Shown: positions 46,201 to 58,985, numbered from the stretch's first letter. The stretch is 64,000 nt of DNA from Echinococcus granulosus (GCF_000524195.1 NW_020170402.1:274879-338878), one strand, 5' to 3'. Made by a program: numbers and translations. Notes: generated from the sequence alone by a model not told the origin.

Positions 46201-49200
46201 CCAGAGGCAAGTTCCTTTCTGACTGAAATACTGCCTTCGTCTCACAGTTCGGAAAGCTGAATCACAGTCTTCACCTATCAGATTTTGTAATTGCAACCTC
46301 GCGTAGTGATTCATTTCGAGGTGATATTAATTATAAGGTAACCAAGTAAGCTGAAATAATCATCGCTGTTGCAATCCATCAACCCTCCCTGATGAGGCAC
46401 AAGCCTAGCCCAAATTCTTCATTCATAAAACACGTTTCGTCTCCAAAAAGTCCATGAGAGCCTCGCACTACCCACCTCAATGGCCCTCTCTATCTCACTT
46501 CCACTTCCCATCCAAATGTCTATTCTACTCCATTTTCCACCTGATCATGTCCTATCCTAACGCAAATACTAAGTTGTATCCACTACTTGGAGCATAGAGT
46601 CGCAAGAGGTCATGACGGAAATCTTCTTACGGCTAATTCTTGATGCTATGGGACATAAAAATAAAGAGTATGGAGCATCAATTCTCGCGTTGTCCTATAA
46701 GTGTAAAAGTGAGCTTTTCGTCTGACCGAGATACTAGTCTTTACTGCCTCCCCTGAAGAAGTTATACTTGTACACCGAGGTGCATCGTACTGTATTGAGT
46801 GGATACACCATAGTCATGATTGTCTTGCCTCCATCAAGTTGTCAACTCCGTCTGCAGTCTGCTCCGGACGAACTCAAACCCACACACAAGGCAGGCCTAG
46901 TCTTATGGCCATTGACTTTTGGTAGTTTTGGAACCAGTTTAAACTTCTTTTGTGTAATGGGCAAGTATGCAATCATACTCTTAATTTGTGAGCAATTTTT
47001 AATGGAGATTCAAAATTAAGGGAAAGGTGGCGAACGCATTTTCTAGTGCTCTGCCTGTGGTCTATTTTCGCGTATAACCAGTAGTACGAACTGAACAAGT
47101 CTGCTATTTGCACAATGTTATTGCGGAGCTTTGGACACATGTCTTCCCACCCATAGTCTCAATCTCCTACACTCACATGTTTCCATTGTCAGTTCCAGCA
47201 CCCCCGATAGCGTAGACGTCAGCAAGGCTTTAGCCTTGGAAGTGTGGACATGGTGGTGGTGAGCTAGTGATAGTTTAAGCCCTAATCAGAAGAATTAGGT
47301 GGCCAGATGTTTTTCGTGGGCATAAGTCAACATGGAGATTATCAGACAGCCGTTCTAGAATCGTACAGGCTATGGGATGAGATAGGACCTTATTTACACA
47401 CGCTTTTTTTCTATTTAGAGATACATACTTGATAAATGCGTTGCCAATGTTGTTTATTGCAGTGAGTTGACTTGATGTTTCAGATTCGCTGAAAGTGCCG
47501 CATTTTCAGGTAGCTATTGTTTTCTTATATCATGATTTGTGATACGAAAAAACTTATGACATGTGATACGTGAGGTGACAGCCATATGCAGCCAAGGCGA
47601 TTACAACAGAGGTCACCATATGTCCTGATATCATCAGTTTTGGTGATCTTGAGGCTTTCGGTGTTAGGACTGAAAGGCTTAATGTGTTAGGTGAGCGTTG
47701 TGCTTTGAAAACTGAGTGTGCAACAAGCGCGGGTTGTGGCATCAGGAAATGCTCTAGCAGATGATGTTAGGTTCTGGTGAGGTGTATGTTGTGACCAGAG
47801 GGTGAAGGGAGGAGGGCAGGAGGATTCCTTGTATTTCCAATCAGCGTATCTCCAGACTTGGAAGAAACAAGCAGGTAGTTGTTATTGGGATGATTGCACT
47901 GTAGTGTAGTGTTCACACTGGCGTCGAATGAGATGTGGTACATGCTGGTTTTGCATAGGCCATCTTTCAGTCAATGGAATTCACGAAGGTAAGTTGAATG
48001 TTTCAAGTCTCAATGATTGAAGATTAAGTGATGCAGAGGGAAGTGGGGAGGTGATGGATTACGTTGGTTCAATTGGATTGTGGAACACGGGGGTACCAGT
48101 AAGCTGTAGCGTGTGATGAGGCTGAGAAAATCTCCTCCATAAATATGGAGATATCCTGGAGAAGCGTTAAAGTGCACGATGAAGTGCTCGCCGGCTGCGG
48201 CATTGAGATGAGCATGCGTACTGATGTAGTTGTGTTGGGGCTAGGTTTGAAGTTTTAACGATGGCATGGGCGAAAGTATAGAACTGAAGTAGAGGTTGTA
48301 GTTAGACCCGAAATAGTTGGGGGGGGGGGGGGGTGAAGCATGGTCTTGTTGGCGTGGGGCGATGGACGAAAGGTCTGACCGATGTGTGGGCACTGGAATG
48401 AGATATGAGTAGTAATTTGTGGAGGTTGAGGAGCGTATATTGGCTTACAGACGCAGATTTGGACTGTAGTAGTGAAAGTTGTTTGTCAGAATGGAGGCGC
48501 AAATCCCTTGAAATGTATACTGTGAATGTCTTCGACATACCTCTACTGAAGTGGACAGTTAGTAGGACCGGAATGAGGTGAGGTGGACTTGTTTCAATTT
48601 GCCCTTGGAGAGTTGAGGTGCATTGGTAATAGTTGTGCATTCCATATGCGGTAGATATAGTGGAAGTGTTGATTGAAAATGCAGTAAGATCTTGTCTTCT
48701 CTTGTATTGTCCCGTTTCGTCTTCTCAATATACTCACTTTCTCTTGTGCACGGAGTTTCACGATTAGCAGTGTGGAATTTGAAGGCGGTAAAGTGATGTG
48801 TTGATATTTGTAATTGCAGAGTCGAAGCCACTGGTTAAGGTTGGGAAGGAGTAGATGCGTTTGAAACGCGAAGGAATAGGGAAAATTTGTATTTTTATCA
48901 TGTTTTTCTCAATGGTCGCCTAGTAGATTCAGCTGTCGACTATGGAGGATGGACTGTTCATTATAGGTCGCACGTCTGTTTTAAGTTGATAACAGAATAA
49001 AGCGCTCGACCAAAGGAACATGCTTTTACTGTTGTCAGCATTATTGTCTTTTGAGGGGAGCAAGATGGAAGATGAATTGGGTGAGAATTGTACAATGCAA
49101 GGGGCAGGCTCTAAATTTCCCCATCAGTAGTGTGTATGCTACGTGTTTGTGTCCTGTAGACGGAGAGTCGAACACCACCGGGAGAGTACGGACGATTCAT

Positions 49201-52200
49201 CCCGGAGTCACCGAGGGATATATATGTGCAACGCGACTTCGCGTACCCACACAAGTCGCACCAAGCTCCGCCTGCACCGGGGGTTGGCTCCATCACGCAA
49301 CCACCTCTTTTGCCTCCTCAACTCCTTCAGGTTTGTCTCTCTCTCTCTCTCTCCCTTTCCACCTCCTTCCATCCCTCTCCTATTTTCAATTGTGTTTGTT
49401 TTGCTCTACAAACTTGAAAATATGTGCAACTGAGTGAGGCAACCGGCGTAACCACATGATGGTAGTCATTTGACATGCTGAGGTCAGTCTCCTCATATAG
49501 TCAAGGTCGTACAACGCCTAGGTAAAACGCATGAATGCATGTGAAATCGTTGAGTTGCTCTTTTGAAGTTGAAACGTGCATCCCAAGTATCCTTACAGGT
49601 GGTGGGTACATTATCAAAAGAAGCTGACAGCTGTCTCGTGTCACTGTTAACAACGCTGTCATGTGTGATAGTTTGGCTTAGGTTGACGTAAGCGGTAAAT
49701 CTGATATAAGAGGGAAGTCCTGGACTTAATTTAATAGCTACTAATGCACTTCTGATTATGTGGCGGCTGTCATATGCAGTAGAACTATGGCTTATTGAAT
49801 GCATCTTGGAGGCGGGTAGCTCGTGTCTTCGTACTCCTGATGGTGGTGCTTCCTGGGAGTTCGTCTGATTGTGCATGGAGAAGACTTGAGGTGGTATCAG
49901 ACAGCCGCTTACTGTCCCTCTGAGCTTCCGCTTTTATGCATACATTGCAAATGTTAGACAGGACTTTGTATTTCCATCTAACACTTAGATTGTTAAGTCC
50001 ACTATCTTGGTCGTGGTTGCATGTCGCCGTGAGATTGCCTGCTTCACTGTTCTCGGCCTTGTGCAACAAGGATTTGTTGCCCAACTTTGTCATGTGATGG
50101 GGCTACTCCTACATCGAGGTTATTGAAAGTGCACCAGTGCACTTGTACCAGCTTCTTGGGATGTGTTGGCTGATTTCCATCGCCATGATGTTTCGTTACA
50201 AAGGCGCCTAGATGGAAGTATTGATGTGGTTTTCGAAACCTGTGCCCACGTTAATATGGTAATGCGTGAATCGCTGAATCAATAGTCTGTGTGAGATGTG
50301 TTCCAATGAGTAGCTTCATTGTCCTCGATTCTACTTTCCATTGCCCCCACTGTCCCTTTCAATAATCCACAACTTGCATTTTCTCCACTTCATTGCGCAT
50401 TTATTCAATTTAAGCGCCATATGAAAAGCTAGTTGGACAGATTTTGTACACAATTTTCTCCCCTTCTACGTGTCTCAGGGATTCAGGTTCAGGCCTAAGT
50501 TGTCAAATGAACTACAGTCCACTGTTATGTCAAGAAGTGTACTTTCGTTGTACTGGCCTTGCATTTTTTATTGTCTGACCAACAGGGAAGTTAATGGGAC
50601 TAGATTGGGTAGCTGAGTCGATATCAACCGGATTTAAAGCCACTTTATGTGTAGGATGGATTGGAATTTGCAGTCGTCCCTTCTACCGTGTCTACAGGCT
50701 TGATTTGTTGTGATATCTACTTGGACGACCAAAAGGTAGATGTGGTTGGCGGTGTGCTCCACCTTAATGCATTGACTTGTAACCTGTTTGGATGCATAAA
50801 CTGCGTGCGAATGTGTACACACACACATTGCGGGGTACAAGTAAAAGTCTGTAGGTCAAGCATCGGTGCGGCGACCCTGTTTGCAGCCCAACTATTCCCG
50901 TGTTATTGTGCGGCCTTATTGGATGGTGTGGGTTAAGGACGTGTTTTGAAGTTATTTGCCTCACGAGCTCAAAGTGATTATAACACGTGAAATGAGCGTG
51001 TCCCTTGGAAAATGTGAGGTAGGAGAGGGTACTGCGCAAAATCAAGTGGTTTAACAAAACGCGATTGTGGCGGTGAATCACTGGAAGGCAGATGAATTGG
51101 ATTCATGAAGATCCTGTATTCCTCGTAATGGTGAAAAAATGGATATCCCAATTGACTGGAGTAACTGGAGGTTAACGTAGAAGGCGACGTCCGTAATTTA
51201 TAAGGTGAATACCGAGACAAATTGTTGGGGCCTGGGGCACCTACGAAGTGGTGGGATCTATTAGGTCAGTTGGTATGGTGAATAGTGGCATGGACAAGGT
51301 GTAGCCGGTGGCGATGTCGTTGAAGGCATAGCGTTGTTTTGAGTACCTACCTTTTATAAGACCTACTGTATAGAAGGAACACTTTGCTGGCTGACTGGTT
51401 AGCTGTCCTGCAGTGGGAAATTGTTTTGTGTGTTGGGATTTCCTTTAAGGGACTGAGCATATCACTGGCTATTGTGCAAAAAAACCACTCGCAACTGGCC
51501 GCACACTATGGAGCCACGTACCACCTCATCGCCACAAAAGTATTCCTTGCCTTGTGAATGTGAATGTCTAACGTGGAATAAGAAATAAGGGCAAAAAACA
51601 ACGAGCCAAGATAGAGGATAGGCGGGGGTTTACCAAGGGTGAGGGCCAAGTGCGTTGTTATTTCTCCTCACCTCCTTACCTTTTGGGAGATGCGTTGCAA
51701 AAAGGCAGCGTACGTGACTGCAGCATAGCGAGAGGCAAGTCAGGTAGGGGACGGGAAGACGCCTGCATTACCAGCTTTCGTGTTTGTGTCTGTGCTTATG
51801 CGACTATAAAAACAGCAGCAACAACAACAACGATGAGGGGTGACCTTAATGACCCAGTGACATGCATGTGCCCTTTCGCTTGCCATTGGAGTTCAAATAC
51901 AAGCCGAGGGGAATTAACTTTACATATGTAGTTTAGGCCATATGACAGCGGTTGGGCCAGTAAATGTGAAGGGTTCTCATCTCCAAGCGACTGCTTCAAG
52001 CGTATGGTCACATGGCAATTGTCGTGGAATAGACATATGAATGTGAGGTCAATGAGATGCATGGAGAAGCACCAATGGTTAGTCTCTTCTAGGCTTTCAG
52101 AGGCGAATTGTGTTTGATAGAACTGAAACTTCTGGCAATTTCTTGTCTTATTTAGGACCTGTTGATGGATTGTAATGTCATTTTATTTCCCTTTGGGTAG

Positions 52201-53950
52201 ATTCTCACTTTTTGTCATCTTTTCAGCAGTAATGTTTGCTTGGTCTTCTTTTTTCCTGTCTCCTCAGGTTTTTTGAGAGTATTTTTTGCCTTAATTGTTT
52301 TCAATCTCAACTGCAGTATTTACTTTCCATCCGGCCTACTTTTCACCCAATCCTATTTCTCGCCTTACAGTTTAGGCCCACAGTTAACCTAAAAACTTGC
52401 CTTACCATTCTGAACCACTCGTGGGTCTGTTATTTATCCCCTTCTCCCCTCCTCCTCCCACCCCTCCTCTCAAGAATTCGCTTTGTCTATGCTCGATTAA
52501 GACGCAGATGCCTTTGACTAACTCCTTCTAATGCGGTTTGTACTTCCGGTTCTAGAATTCTTCGTCCGGTGGGTCTTGGAACAGACATACGTTTTAGCCA
52601 ACATTGGTGGCAGGAGATGTGTATTGTCACTCATTGATTGGCAATACCGTAGTCTCGAGAAAGCCATTTTAGTTAAATAAATCCATAAAGAAACGTACTG
52701 GGATTAAATAGCCTCCCTTGGAATACAATGCTGCTTAACGGTGTTAAAAGTGTGTCCTCATCTCGTAGGGCTTTATCTGGCCACAAATCCAAACTTCGCT
52801 GCTAAAGCTATCTCACATGACTGGGTCAAATTTGACAGTTACATATAGTTGCTATTTGGGATGACCTTGGCGTGATCGAAGATAGTCAATTTGGTCATTC
52901 TCGGTTTCCTGCCTCTGGTGGAATGGTAGTTATTACGGGAGTAAGCTAAATCATTTCAACCATTCTATTGGCTGAAGCGGGTAGATGCTTAGTCTACCCT
53001 CCTTGGGACGATGCTAACGAATCCCCATCTATTTGGCTCTTGGATAAAATTGCATGCGAACTTCCACTCCAATTTACGAAGTGTTGGAAAAGCAAATGTA
53101 ACGAAAATCTACCCCATGTCCATCCTCTGCTTTCCACGTGTCCTCGCAAATAAGGATTAAAATTACCAAGGAAGTTGGTGGAAGCTACCACCGCCAGTGG
53201 GACCTGGATTCGGAGTAACCTTTATTAATACTTTATGACCACTCAACATTTTTGACTCGCATAACATTGAAGACTTTTTATTGTCGTCTTTTCCATTACC
53301 TTTGGATATTTTTCACTCGTATTTCGTGGAGGTACTCGTTTACAGAATGTTATGATCTGATTTTGTAAGTTAGCTTTCCTGACCCTCTCATTCGCATATC
53401 CCTTCCCCTTATGAAGTTTCGGCGCTGCCTCCAGGATGATTGTCCCCCTACTAGAGTAGGACCATATGCCGCTGTCCGACTAGTCTCTGAAAATAAGCAT
53501 GGAAGTAGCTTCGTTGTCAGCTTATTGAAGGACTGCGAAATTGGTGATATAGTGGACTGGAAAGGACACACCTCATATCATTACCACTCTTTCAAGATCA
53601 TAACATAGGTCAAATCGATGACCTCTCATTCGATTTCCTCGCTGGAAAAAGTGGCTTGATGTGTGGCTTGCATTTGAAGGGCATCCTGAACAAGGACATT
53701 GGAGTGCACTGCGACCCAAACCTGCTACCGCCACCGAACCATGTGATGGTCAATCACCTCTACGCTCTATCCATCAAGGTGGGTGCAGTCCCGATCTTTT
53801 CTTTCATCTACTCTTTTCTTTGAACAGTATGTCTAAATACGTTATTACCATTATTTCTTTTTTAAGGATGGGGTTGTTGTACTGAGCGTAATTACACGCT
53901 ACCGACAAAAATTTGTCTCCACTCTTTTCTACAAGCCCATAGACAACTGA
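40233..53950 (+). CDS. PRKAB: AMP-activated protein kinase, beta regulatory subunit
   Basis: Seven exons, 40233-40361, 40425-40816, 42306-42399, 44482-44619, 49160-49330, 53680-53778 and 53867-53950, give 368 aa with consistent phases. The start at 40,233 gives MGNT, the N-myristoylation motif of AMPK beta (an ATG immediately before it would mask the glycine). The carbohydrate-binding module spans about residues 140-205 (VFRWNGGGHEIYVSGTFDNW, then HEYKFFIDGAW and YGTRNN) and keeps the glycogen-contact Trp, Lys, Trp and Asn. The C-terminal domain that binds alpha and gamma is complete: LLPPQLLQ, GILNKDIGVHCDPNLLP, NHVMVNHLYALSI and YRQKFVSTLFYKPI. The position of mammalian Ser108 appears to be Arg. 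Residues 44-139 are a Ser/Pro-rich linker longer than in vertebrates. Introns 4 and 5 exceed 4 kb and carry the inverted repeats. Confidence 0.95.
45685..46040 (+). repeat. Near-identical inverted repeat, copy A
   Basis: The reverse complement of this block matches 51,561-51,911 almost base for base. Translating the same frame in both copies (45,946 downward on minus, 51,650 upward on plus) gives more than 85 identical residues in a row, with only a few mismatches near the outer edge (TTGTCCC versus TTATTCC). It includes a GTT/GCT run. The flanks diverge abruptly at CCCCTCGG on one side and at CACGTTAGA on the other. The shared frame has no known domain and is probably incidental. Confidence 0.92.
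46380..46570 (+). repeat. Fragment of an interspersed repeat
   Basis: It shares 'gaggcacaagcct.gcccaa', 'ataaaacac.ttt.gtctc' and 'tctattctactccattt' in order with 37,680-37,760, and the last part also with 3850-3880. Confidence 0.5.
48319..48333 (+). repeat. Run of 15 G
   Basis: An uninterrupted G homopolymer inside AMPK beta intron 4. Its length is prone to sequencing error. Confidence 0.9.
49331..49353 (+). promoter_or_regulatory. Weak donor followed by a CT tract after AMPK beta exon 5
   Basis: The donor after CTTCAG is GTTTGT, a poor match to GTRAGT, and is followed at once by nine CT dinucleotides (49,336-49,353). Pyrimidine tracts just downstream of weak donors are known targets of TIA-1 and PTB type regulators. 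Regulation here is inferred. Confidence 0.5.
50330..50995 (+). repeat. Interspersed repeat of about 670 bp, copy 2
   Basis: This is the partner of 36,420-37,085 in the same orientation, with shared landmarks in order and many substitutions and small indels. It has a short CA run near 50,816-50,826. Confidence 0.65.
51561..51911 (-). repeat. Near-identical inverted repeat, copy B
   Basis: It is the reverse complement of 45,685-46,040. The two copies lie in the introns on either side of AMPK beta exon 49,160-49,330, about 3.1 kb upstream and 2.2 kb downstream of it. Confidence 0.92.
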
Positions 53951-54399
53951 AGCAACCGATGACGATGATGATGGTAATTGTGTCATCACTGTTCCTTTCT
54001 CCTCCTTATCACCTCTCACCCCGCCTTATCTCGTAGGCGCCTTTGCCCGCATTTTGACTCGGTTTGATTACTAATGGACGCACGTGGGATTATGCAGGCC
54101 TATGTATATACTTATGTGTGCACATATGAGTATATACAAATATACATATTTTGGAAGTACTACCTTCTCCATCTCGTCTTTCTGCTGGTAATTCATGATG
54201 ATGGCGCTGGAGACTCGAGAAGCTGGAAGAATGGTGGCACATGGGGCATGGAGTGAGTTTAACGTCATCACCGTATAGGCCATAGCCCAGAAAGCTGGAT
54301 CGGTACGCAAAAACCATGCAGCTTTGAGAGATGATATGTGAGTTTTGTTATGCTGTTGTAAGAATTTTTACTTACATATTTGCCTACACGGGATCTTCA

Positions 54400-54490
54400 G
54401 TCTCCGTAGCTTGTGCGTTCGATTGGTGGCATGGCCAGACGTCTACAGCCTCTCGGCTCTTCTGTACGTCTATAATGCGTATTTACTGTA
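54400..54490 (-). mobile_element. TRIM-like terminal-repeat fragment, reverse orientation
   Basis: On the minus strand it reads 'gacgtacagaagagccgaga' followed by 'gacgtctggccatgccacc', the core of the family terminal repeat. It is short and isolated. Confidence 0.45.
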
Positions 54491-55029
54491 AGTTACGAAT
54501 CGAGGCGCTGGATTGCAGTCAAACGGAGACAGAAACGTGGACATTTCTGGTACGAGTGGCAATAAGTCCGATTTTTAGTCTTGTGTGAAATTACGAACTA
54601 ACGCCAACTCGTACTTGTATACGTATCTGAATCTACACTTGTCTACTTCCCATGCATAGCCTTGAAAACAAATTTTGGTGTCTTCACGATGAAGTTGACA
54701 GGCTTTGCTTCATGTTTAAAATTAATAATGCCTATTTAAAATCTATTTAGGCTATGGTAATCCCGACAACCGGCCACCTCATATGTAATGGCCTTGTACC
54801 ACCCAAGTTGCCTCTCAAGACGTTATACGAGTCGGGAGGTAGTTGACGAAGACGTAATTTTAAGTCTAGCAAATGAGATACAGATAAATTGCGGAAATTT
54901 TTTTCCGGATAGAGCTTTATTTGTACGGATTCCAGGAGGTCTAGTGTCGGTCCATTTATCTAGCTTTCATTAGATGGGCAAATTCGAATCATACGCAGCG
55001 CCCCATGCCTTTCCTGAAGTCGTGATATT

Positions 55030-55450
55030 CAGCGTCTATTTCTCCTTGCCATGTCCATCCAGTCAGTAGGGAGGTGGAGGAGCTCTCCTATGTTCGCATA
55101 GCTGACATCTTCATACATGTACCACAGCCAACTCCGTAACACTTCTGGATGGTTCATGGCTGGTGTAGGTCTAGTTGTTAATACTGCTTCTGCAGAACAC
55201 GAGATTGGGGCGGTTGTCGAAGGTAGGCGTCATTTTTAGACCTTTTGTTAGGCGTCTTCATAGATTTTCTCATCCGCTTCAAGTCATTTCTGAAGGCAGA
55301 AGTCATAATACTACTACAGAAAATGTATTACCGATGTACAGAAGGGCTAAAAGGCAACCACCATGGCTTGGAGGCCTTCCCACCGAGTGGACGTACAATA
55401 GCTCAGCCTTAAGTGCCCGCGAAACCAAGATGCTCAAGTAAACTATCTAT
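55030..55450 (+). mobile_element. TRIM-like element, internal 3' part plus 3' repeat
   Basis: The internal end (55,070-55,260) shares 'gtagggaggtggaggagc', 'gctgacatcttcatac' and 'cgaaggtaggcgtcatttt' with 59,740-59,840. The terminal repeat follows: 'gatgtacagaagggc', 'ccatggcttggaggcc', 'cagccttaagtgcccgcg'. The 5' repeat is missing. Confidence 0.6.
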
Positions 55451-56784
55451 ACATGGATTATACACTCCCCTCGTTGGTGTTTCGAACTATTTGCCTGACG
55501 ACGGATCTCCACTTTCCATTCACAAGGTCGAAAAAGTGTTTCAAACCATTAGTGAATTGGGTTTCAAAGTACTGAAAAAAGCCCATTTAAAGTCTGATTT
55601 GTCGACGTCCAGATTCATCTTTCATTCCGTCTTCTGAAATCTGGAAAGGCTGCAGTGGCAAAGCAACTGAACAAGGGATGAAACGTTATCACTTTTTTAG
55701 GAGAAAAAAACAAAGATTTGATATAACCTAAAGGGCTTCAAGCAGTTGAAATCCACAAATTTAGGTTCTATGCATAAATACCTGCATAAATTGGTCTTCC
55801 TTCCTATGGGAGGGTTGAGAATCTACCATTACTTCTGAACCCATTTTGAGGTACCTCCAGGGTGTAAATGTCTTGATTGAGTTTATTCTCGTGGAGTTGA
55901 CAAGTCACGGGTGCGTCAAAAACTTTGGCAAAGTTAGCTGAGTGAACCGACGTTTTGGGTGAATGGTTCCATTGTAGTAGGGTACCACTGACGTTGGTCA
56001 TGAATGACCCGCTTGCCGCCTGAGAAACCTGAGCTGGTGCTGAAGTGGCCTGAGGCCAATACACACGTACTTCTACTTCGAAGGGATATATCCTTTTGCA
56101 AACAAACTCGAGTCCTTTGTTAAATCAGATGACAGGCCATTTTGCAGCTGGCTAAGGCTGAAGGCATGTGAAAGCAGTGCCGCTTAGTGGGAAAGGTATT
56201 GAGTGTGACTTAGGGAATGTGAGGAGAAGGAAAGGGAGAAATCAGGAGGGGCAAGCATCACGTGTTTTTTCAAAGTGAAGAAGTCTTCCTCTCTTGAGGA
56301 CGTCAAAAAGGTTCCTTTCTCGGTCCTCATCCCTACATTAAAAATAGGGCAAATCTTGTGATGCATAGACACTTCCCTTTTAAATTATTACCCAATTAAT
56401 TGTACATTTCATAATGCTGGACACGTTTAATGGGTAATTCTGGTCACTAAAAACGCCTTTTGAGACAGCTAGGGTGTTGTTTACAGTTACTGTGGTGGTG
56501 GCGGATTAACTGTTAGTTGATGAATCCTGAAGTCGTCGCCTCATCGGTTGTTGCCTCGTTTACGATGGTCTTTTTCAAGAAAAGTGGACTGGTATGTGGG
56601 TCAGTGTAGAAACCCTCTTCTCATTTTTTGTGAAACAAGCAAGTTATCCATTGTTTCTCCTCACACTTTGAAATTTCCCAAACCCTGGGATTTCACTGCA
56701 ACTAAGTTGTCAAAGTTGGACGCAGCGTCTCTCAGTCCTAATCCAATGTTGCATCGCTCAGTCGAAAGAAGGGCGAAAGGGGTT

Positions 56785-57530
56785 TTGTTGATGTAGAGAA
56801 GGGCTGAGGGGTGGAACTACCATAGCCCGGAGGCCACTTTGCCCAGTGGAAATATAATCGAGGAGCCTTAAGTGCCTGTGTAACCGAAACAAAGGATCAA
56901 AGTATTACATAGACCCTTTCTGCCCTTTTGAGGGTCGTCCCCGGCAATCCACTTGATCAACCTCCCGCGTCGGCTATTACAATGTTGTTGGTAGCGTAGA
57001 GATGATACCCGCGAACCAACCGCGCCGGTCATCAAATCGACGCGCAACTGAGAAGATATTTGGTAGAAACGTCAGTGATCCCTCTTGACGATTACACTGG
57101 ATTTGGAGTCTCCTCCCGTTTGGGAGCTGTATTGGGGGAGGGGGAAAAGTGAAGGCCTTTACGTATGTCCATCGCTAGTCGTATTGACACTGGGCACTGT
57201 TAATCGCTTTTCTACGTACCAGGGGACTGGGGTAGTTTCCAAAATAGACGTCATTTTCAGGCCTTCTGTCAGGAGTTGTCGCAGATTCCCCTGTCCATAG
57301 CATATACGCTTCCTTTGTCAAACTAGAGTTTATCACTCACCAATTGAAATCAGGGCAGGTGTCCTTTAGACTCCGTTTCGCTGTCTCCAAATGTAGCGTT
57401 CCGAGTTTTTTCTGAAGCCGAAGGAAGACCTATTTCTAGGGCGTAGTATGTAACGCCGGCGCACAAAAGGCCTGAGGAACTAATGGCCATCGCCCGAAGG
57501 TCATACCGCCGAACAGAAGTACAACGTACA
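56785..57530 (+). mobile_element. TRIM-like element with both terminal repeats
   Basis: The left repeat (56,785-56,930) has 'gtagagaagggctgagggg', 'catagcccggaggcca' and 'gagccttaagtgcc'. The internal block (56,930-57,290) has 'caacctcccgcgtcggc', 'aaccaaccgcgccggtcat', a polypurine tract 'gggggagggggaaaagtg' at about 57,132 and 'aaaatagacgtcattttcag'. A second repeat, more degraded, is at 57,400-57,530. Total length is about 750 bp and there is no coding capacity, as in terminal-repeat retrotransposons in miniature. Confidence 0.62.
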
Positions 57531-57764
57531 AATAACCAGTATTACAGTCAAAACACACCACTTTCTCAGAACGCTAAGGTCTCATTCAGGAATTAGTAGT
57601 TTTCTTATTAAATATTTCATATTTCTGTGAGGAAGACTTCAACTACGCAACTGGTGTTTTTGGATGCTCTTACAAACCAGCACGTGTTTCACAATCGTGA
57701 GGCAAAGAGATTTGAGAAAAAGACTTCACGACTGCTTCAGCATATCTAACATTCTAAATCGGAT

Positions 57765-57950
57765 GCTTGCAGCCCCCCGAGACTTCTCTGGAGACGAATG
57801 CAGAAAGAGTACTCGGGTAGAATATGCATTGCCGCCACAAAGAAGGGCATGGGCCACTAGCATGGCTCAAAGGCCAGCCCTCCCGCCAGAATCACAATAA
57901 GAGAGCCCCTCAGCAGCCCGTTACCAAAACCGAAAGTAAAAAAAAAACAG
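57765..57950 (+). mobile_element. TRIM-like terminal-repeat segment (solo)
   Basis: It holds the ordered family motifs: 'ctctggagacgaatgcag', 'gtagaatatgcattgccgcc', 'acaaagaagggc', 'catggctcaaaggcca' and 'cagcagcccgttaccaaaac'. Confidence 0.55.
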
Positions 57951-58799
57951 TTAAAATATTAGTGTTTTCTGGAGGTCAAATACATTGAAAAAGATTTTCT
58001 TTTCTTCAAGGCTTCGATAGTCTATCTTGCTTAAAACTGATGTGGTCTTCACCATTTTTCCTACAGGCCTCGAAACTAATGGAAGTCGGACAGTTTTACG
58101 CCATTTGTGCCAGTTAGAACATCAAATCGGCTACAGATGTTCACAAAAAGTGGACCATTCGACTTACTCCGAACCGAGGAGACTGAAAGTGCCATCCAGG
58201 CCAAGGGGATCGGATAAAGTTTTCTGCCTTGTTTAGATCTTTAGTCAGTTGCCATCGCGTGGATTCGCCAGATTTTAATGACATTTGACAGCAGCAGATC
58301 ACTCTTGCCCAGGAGATTGGAGGCAAGTTTAATGGCGCCTTCTTTTCATGAGTAGAGCATTTGAGTAGATAGATTTTTTTACACTTCCCAAAGCACTGAG
58401 TTCACCTGTCATCCTTCCATAAGAAGCGGAAATGCTTAAAACACGACTCCTCCAAGACAGAAGTGTTTACTTCAAAAACAAGTATGGGCACCAAAAAGTT
58501 AGGAAAATACGCATCATTTTGAGTTGTTTGGCCTAATTGCCAAATTACCATACCATCTCAGTTTTAGGGAAATATTTGCCCGCTTCGAATTCCATGGTTC
58601 CTATCTATTGTGATGTTTTTGAGAGTCCCAAACAAATATTTACCGACCGAGGATTGTGGAATCTGGTCTGATAGAGGGGTACAGAGATGCTGAGATACTG
58701 CCAGCTCCACACCGTCGGTATTAAGATCGGGGGTGGTGTCTAGATAAGTTTGGACAGTTCATACTTAATTACTTGGTACTTAACTGCCGCTACTTACTG

Positions 58800-58985
58800 A
58801 TGTTTGACGCATCCTGAGTCCTCTCCGAAGACGAAAGAAGGCAATGTCGACGTAGAGTACTGCTGAGGGGCTACCAACATGGCCTAAGGGCCATGCCCCC
58901 TGGCAGTAGCACAAAGGCGAAGCCTCAAGTGTCCGGAAAACTAAGATGTAGAGCGAAGCAAACAATAAAAGTATTAAAAAATTAA
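58800..58985 (+). mobile_element. TRIM-like terminal-repeat segment (solo)
   Basis: It holds 'ctccgaagacgaaagaagg', 'tgctgaggggctacc', 'catggcctaagggccatgcc', 'gaagcctcaagtg' and 'caaacaataaaagtatt' in family order, with no internal block after it. Confidence 0.58.

Larger units (their letters stand above)
44620..49159 (+). other. AMPK beta intron 4 (4.5 kb) carrying repeats
   Basis: It lies between exons 44482-44619 and 49160-49330. It contains inverted-repeat copy A (45,685-46,040), a repeat fragment at 46,380-46,570 and a run of 15 G at 48,319-48,333. No gene inside it is supported on either strand. Confidence 0.75.
49331..53679 (+). other. AMPK beta intron 5 (4.3 kb) carrying repeats
   Basis: It contains the second copy of the 670-bp repeat (50,330-50,995) and inverted-repeat copy B (51,561-51,911). 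No gene is supported inside it. Confidence 0.75.

Noticed and set aside
54080..54140. Possible AMPK beta 3' UTR with TATA-rich regulatory element
   Set aside because: Low-complexity TATA/CATA sequence only. No AATAAA stands out close to the stop at 53,950, so I did not assign a 3' end.
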